From positions 186,001 through 250,000 of the forward strand of contig JAJKFJ010020898.1 in assembly GCA_027382625.1 (NCBI GenBank): a stretch of DNA of 64,000 nucleotides, read 5' to 3'. Shown here piece by piece: positions 62,001-64,000 of this stretch (position 1 is the first letter of the stretch; each line of letters begins with the position of its first letter). The notes under the pieces were generated by a model that saw nothing but the letters and a program-made list of their open reading frames with translations, made no database searches and had not been told where the DNA came from. Made by a program: the position numbers and the translations under genes. Source of the DNA: Tetmemena sp. SeJ-2015 (Eukaryota; Ciliophora; Spirotrichea; Sporadotrichida; Oxytrichidae).

Positions 62001-64000
62001 TTAATTTCATACGAGCTATTTAGTTTTTTGTGCGTATATTATGAAAATGGAAATTATTACTATTTAATTGTAGTTTTTAGCATTAAAATAAAAAAAATTT
62101 TTTAAAATTAAATAAATTATAGTTAAACTATATTTATTCTATTTATTGAAGAGCTAAATCTAGAAAGTCCGTATTCAGAGATCAGAAAAGACGTCTAGTA
62201 GAGGATCCTCTTCCTATTTGAAATAAAGCCAAGCATGGACTATCACAGCAAGGTTGTAAAGATAGACTCTAAGCAACTTCAGAAAAGATTCCAATTGCAA
62301 GCTCATAATCTTTCGTAATAAAGTCTTGAGGATCAGTATGACACAGACTCTCAAAATCCTTTTGGAGAGAGCTCTATCCAAGGAGATGATGATTAGGAAG
62401 TTTTGGAGCCACTCGGAATATAGAGATCTCAGTCTGTTCAAGTGGGCATTCAGCCAATTATACAAGGAGTAGCAGGAGTCACATAAGCTATTGCAGAGCA
62501 CAACAGAATGAAAGATGACGAGATAGCAAACTGGATAGATAATTATCGTAAATGGAGACAGTGGAATCGTCAACACAACCTTATTCATAGACAGTATGGC
62601 ACCTTTGTAGATGGGTTGCAAGACGAAGATCTATCCTCGCCTTTCTGTTCTCCCCTCTACTCAATTGTTTCATTCGCTAAGTCAAACAAGATCATTGACT
62701 CTAATAAGCTGAGAGAAGTTTTCTTGAATCATCAGATAAAGGCTGCTTTCAGATCTTCAGGTCTGAAGTTGCAGGAAAGACTTCTGATCCTATCAAATAG
62801 TACCCCTTTCCAAAGACTGTGTTGGGGAAATCTGAGCATCTCACTTTCTGAGGGTCAGGTTATGGGAGATGTTGAAAGTTCAGGTGAAAAACTAACTCAG
62901 CAAATAAACGAGAATAGCAGGCAGCTTCTAAAACAATTAATGAAAACTACTATCCAAAGTTAGAAATTCCTTTATGAGTACATATATAAGCGCAGATACT
63001 ACTAGTCATCCGCTGCAAGCTAAAATAGCTCCACCGCTACGAGTTAAAGCCAGAGTAACAGCAACTAAAGTGCCAACTCTTCCTAGTGTAAGTTACTGAA
63101 TGTTAATTCTTACTCAATTATAGAGAAATCATCTTAAACATAAGCAGCTTCCTCCTCTAAGTAAAGTACATCAAGCAAGTCAAGTTCTCAAAGAATCAGT
63201 GGCAAGCAAGGCTTTGAAGAATGGGTTATGTATGAACAGTTGAGAAGATTGATTTCAAACCTTAATGATATCAGAATCTTATTGAACAACGTTTACACCA
63301 GAGAGTATATCTTGGAGTCTGTTCGAAAGAATTTTGCCAATTCTGGAAAGGATAATTTAACTCTTAGTAAAAGCCCTAATAGAAAGGAGAGACATGGAGC
63401 CAATGGAGTTAATCATCACGTAACTTCAACTGCTCTACCATAGGTTGATAACTTAGAAAACATCAAAGATTTGATCAGCAAGGGAGAAGAAGATTCTGAG
63501 CTAAACTATGAGAGCTTGCAAAGATTCCTGAAATCGATTATTTCACTGATGCAAATTACTTCTAGCTCGACTCAAGCTTAAAAAGCCCAATACACTTTTT
63601 CAACTAAGCTGCAATTCTAGGCAACTAATTGTTGCAAGTTAATTCTAAGCCAATTGATGAGTGACAAAACTTTAATGAGATCAGCTGAAACTCAAAGATT
63701 GATACAAGAAATGCTTCTCGATATAGTGGTTGAATAATTAGAAAAGTAGTGCGGAATTTTGACTCCTTCAAGCTAAGCATCTCAAAATGTGGGAGGTACC
63801 AAGTCTACGGAGGAAGCAAAATCAAGTGATCAATAGCCTAATCTTCCTAAGATAGCCTTGAGCAAGATAGTGAGTAGAATAAACAGTATCTCTTTCACAG
63901 ATGAGATAGTGCCACTTCTGAAGATTTTGTCAGACGTGATCAGAATCAGTGACGACCAAAGTCACTTTAGAGTTGACATGATGAAGTAGCAATCCAACTT
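53085..64000 (+). CDS. Giant multidomain protein with UBA domain (5' part; likely N-terminal part of the HECT ligase)
   Basis: It starts MTRLLQSRDLLVYPPQVV at 53085 and is still open at the window end. In order: DQLESLIQRLEQLPATSLW (about 53760); beta-rich blocks with CGKYLYLLVSATGRG and YYPLLTDGKNLFAVTM (54270-54620), which look like propeller or RCC1-like strands; a charged coil; a UBA domain (FFTYEECYRALKFHNDD then VAWLVDEGE, about 55290-55370); STGKWTINDNQISYHSL; helical-repeat regions; a block TSHPYPRTESIQ with IEFDKRCQTESNNDSLTIY and VLVLGNR (about 59515-59750), typical of very large HECT and ZZ-type E3 proteins; WGYKIHIRPIYDEPSFF; and further helical and K/E-rich regions. Many IESs interrupt it. 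That it encodes the N-terminal part of the HECT gene at 43630-45775 is inference, since the linking segments lie beyond 64000. Confidence 0.65.
54787..54833 (+). other. IES in giant gene, pointer TAT
   Basis: TAT lies at 54784-54786 and 54831-54833. Removing 47 bases gives SKLSLSYLSDKELQLLLK in frame. Confidence 0.7.
55980..56280 (+). other. Long IES in giant gene, pointer AGA
   Basis: AGA lies at 55977-55979 and 56278-56280. Removing about 300 AT-rich bases joins SEEDLYEEIRSSDFNNLTYL. The 3-base pointer is short, but the frame and content change sharply at both ends. Confidence 0.65.

Overview
The window reads as germline (micronuclear) DNA of a hypotrich ciliate of the Oxytricha/Stylonychia/Tetmemena type. 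Three things support this. (1) Long conserved proteins appear only if TAA and TAG are read as glutamine and TGA as the sole stop. (2) Coding frames are broken by short AT-rich inserts that start and end at the same 2-8 base direct repeat. Removing the insert with one repeat copy restores a conserved protein, as expected of internal eliminated sequences (IESs) and pointers. (3) At least two genes are scrambled: their segments lie in the wrong order and orientation and are linked by longer pointers. No telomeric C4A4/G4T4 array and no transposon ORF was seen. Because of the IESs, all CDS coordinates are outer spans, not continuous frames.
Left part (1-20.3 kb): end of a protein kinase; a MORN-repeat protein; a long Q/N-rich protein (+); then on the minus strand a GON4L-like SANT protein, a Q/N/G-rich segment that may be its 5' end, a protein with beta/gamma-crystallin-like motifs, and a multi-pass membrane protein. 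One large IES of the membrane protein holds an inverted second copy of one of its own coding segments.
Middle (20.5-31.3 kb): the detached HECT C-lobe (+), a cyclophilin (-), a small basic protein, a type I membrane protein, two tandem diverged thiamine pyrophosphokinase genes, a twin-cysteine (small Tim-like) protein, a multi-pass membrane protein, a small charged protein, a 5S rRNA gene (-), and a SEP/UBX protein resembling UBXN11.
Right part (32-64 kb): a scrambled DUSP-USP deubiquitinase whose 5' end is inverted downstream of its 3' part; MoaE (molybdopterin synthase large subunit); a WDR6-like tRNA-methylation cofactor; the HECT N-lobe (-); a long TPR protein (-); and the first ~11 kb of a giant UBA-containing protein that runs off the window. 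That giant is plausibly the N-terminal part of the HECT ligase, but the link lies outside the window.
The central result is a HECT E3 gene whose N-lobe (43.6-45.8 kb, minus) and catalytic C-lobe (20.5-21.0 kb, plus) lie 23 kb apart in opposite orientation, joined in frame by an exact 13-base pointer with at least ten unrelated genes between them.
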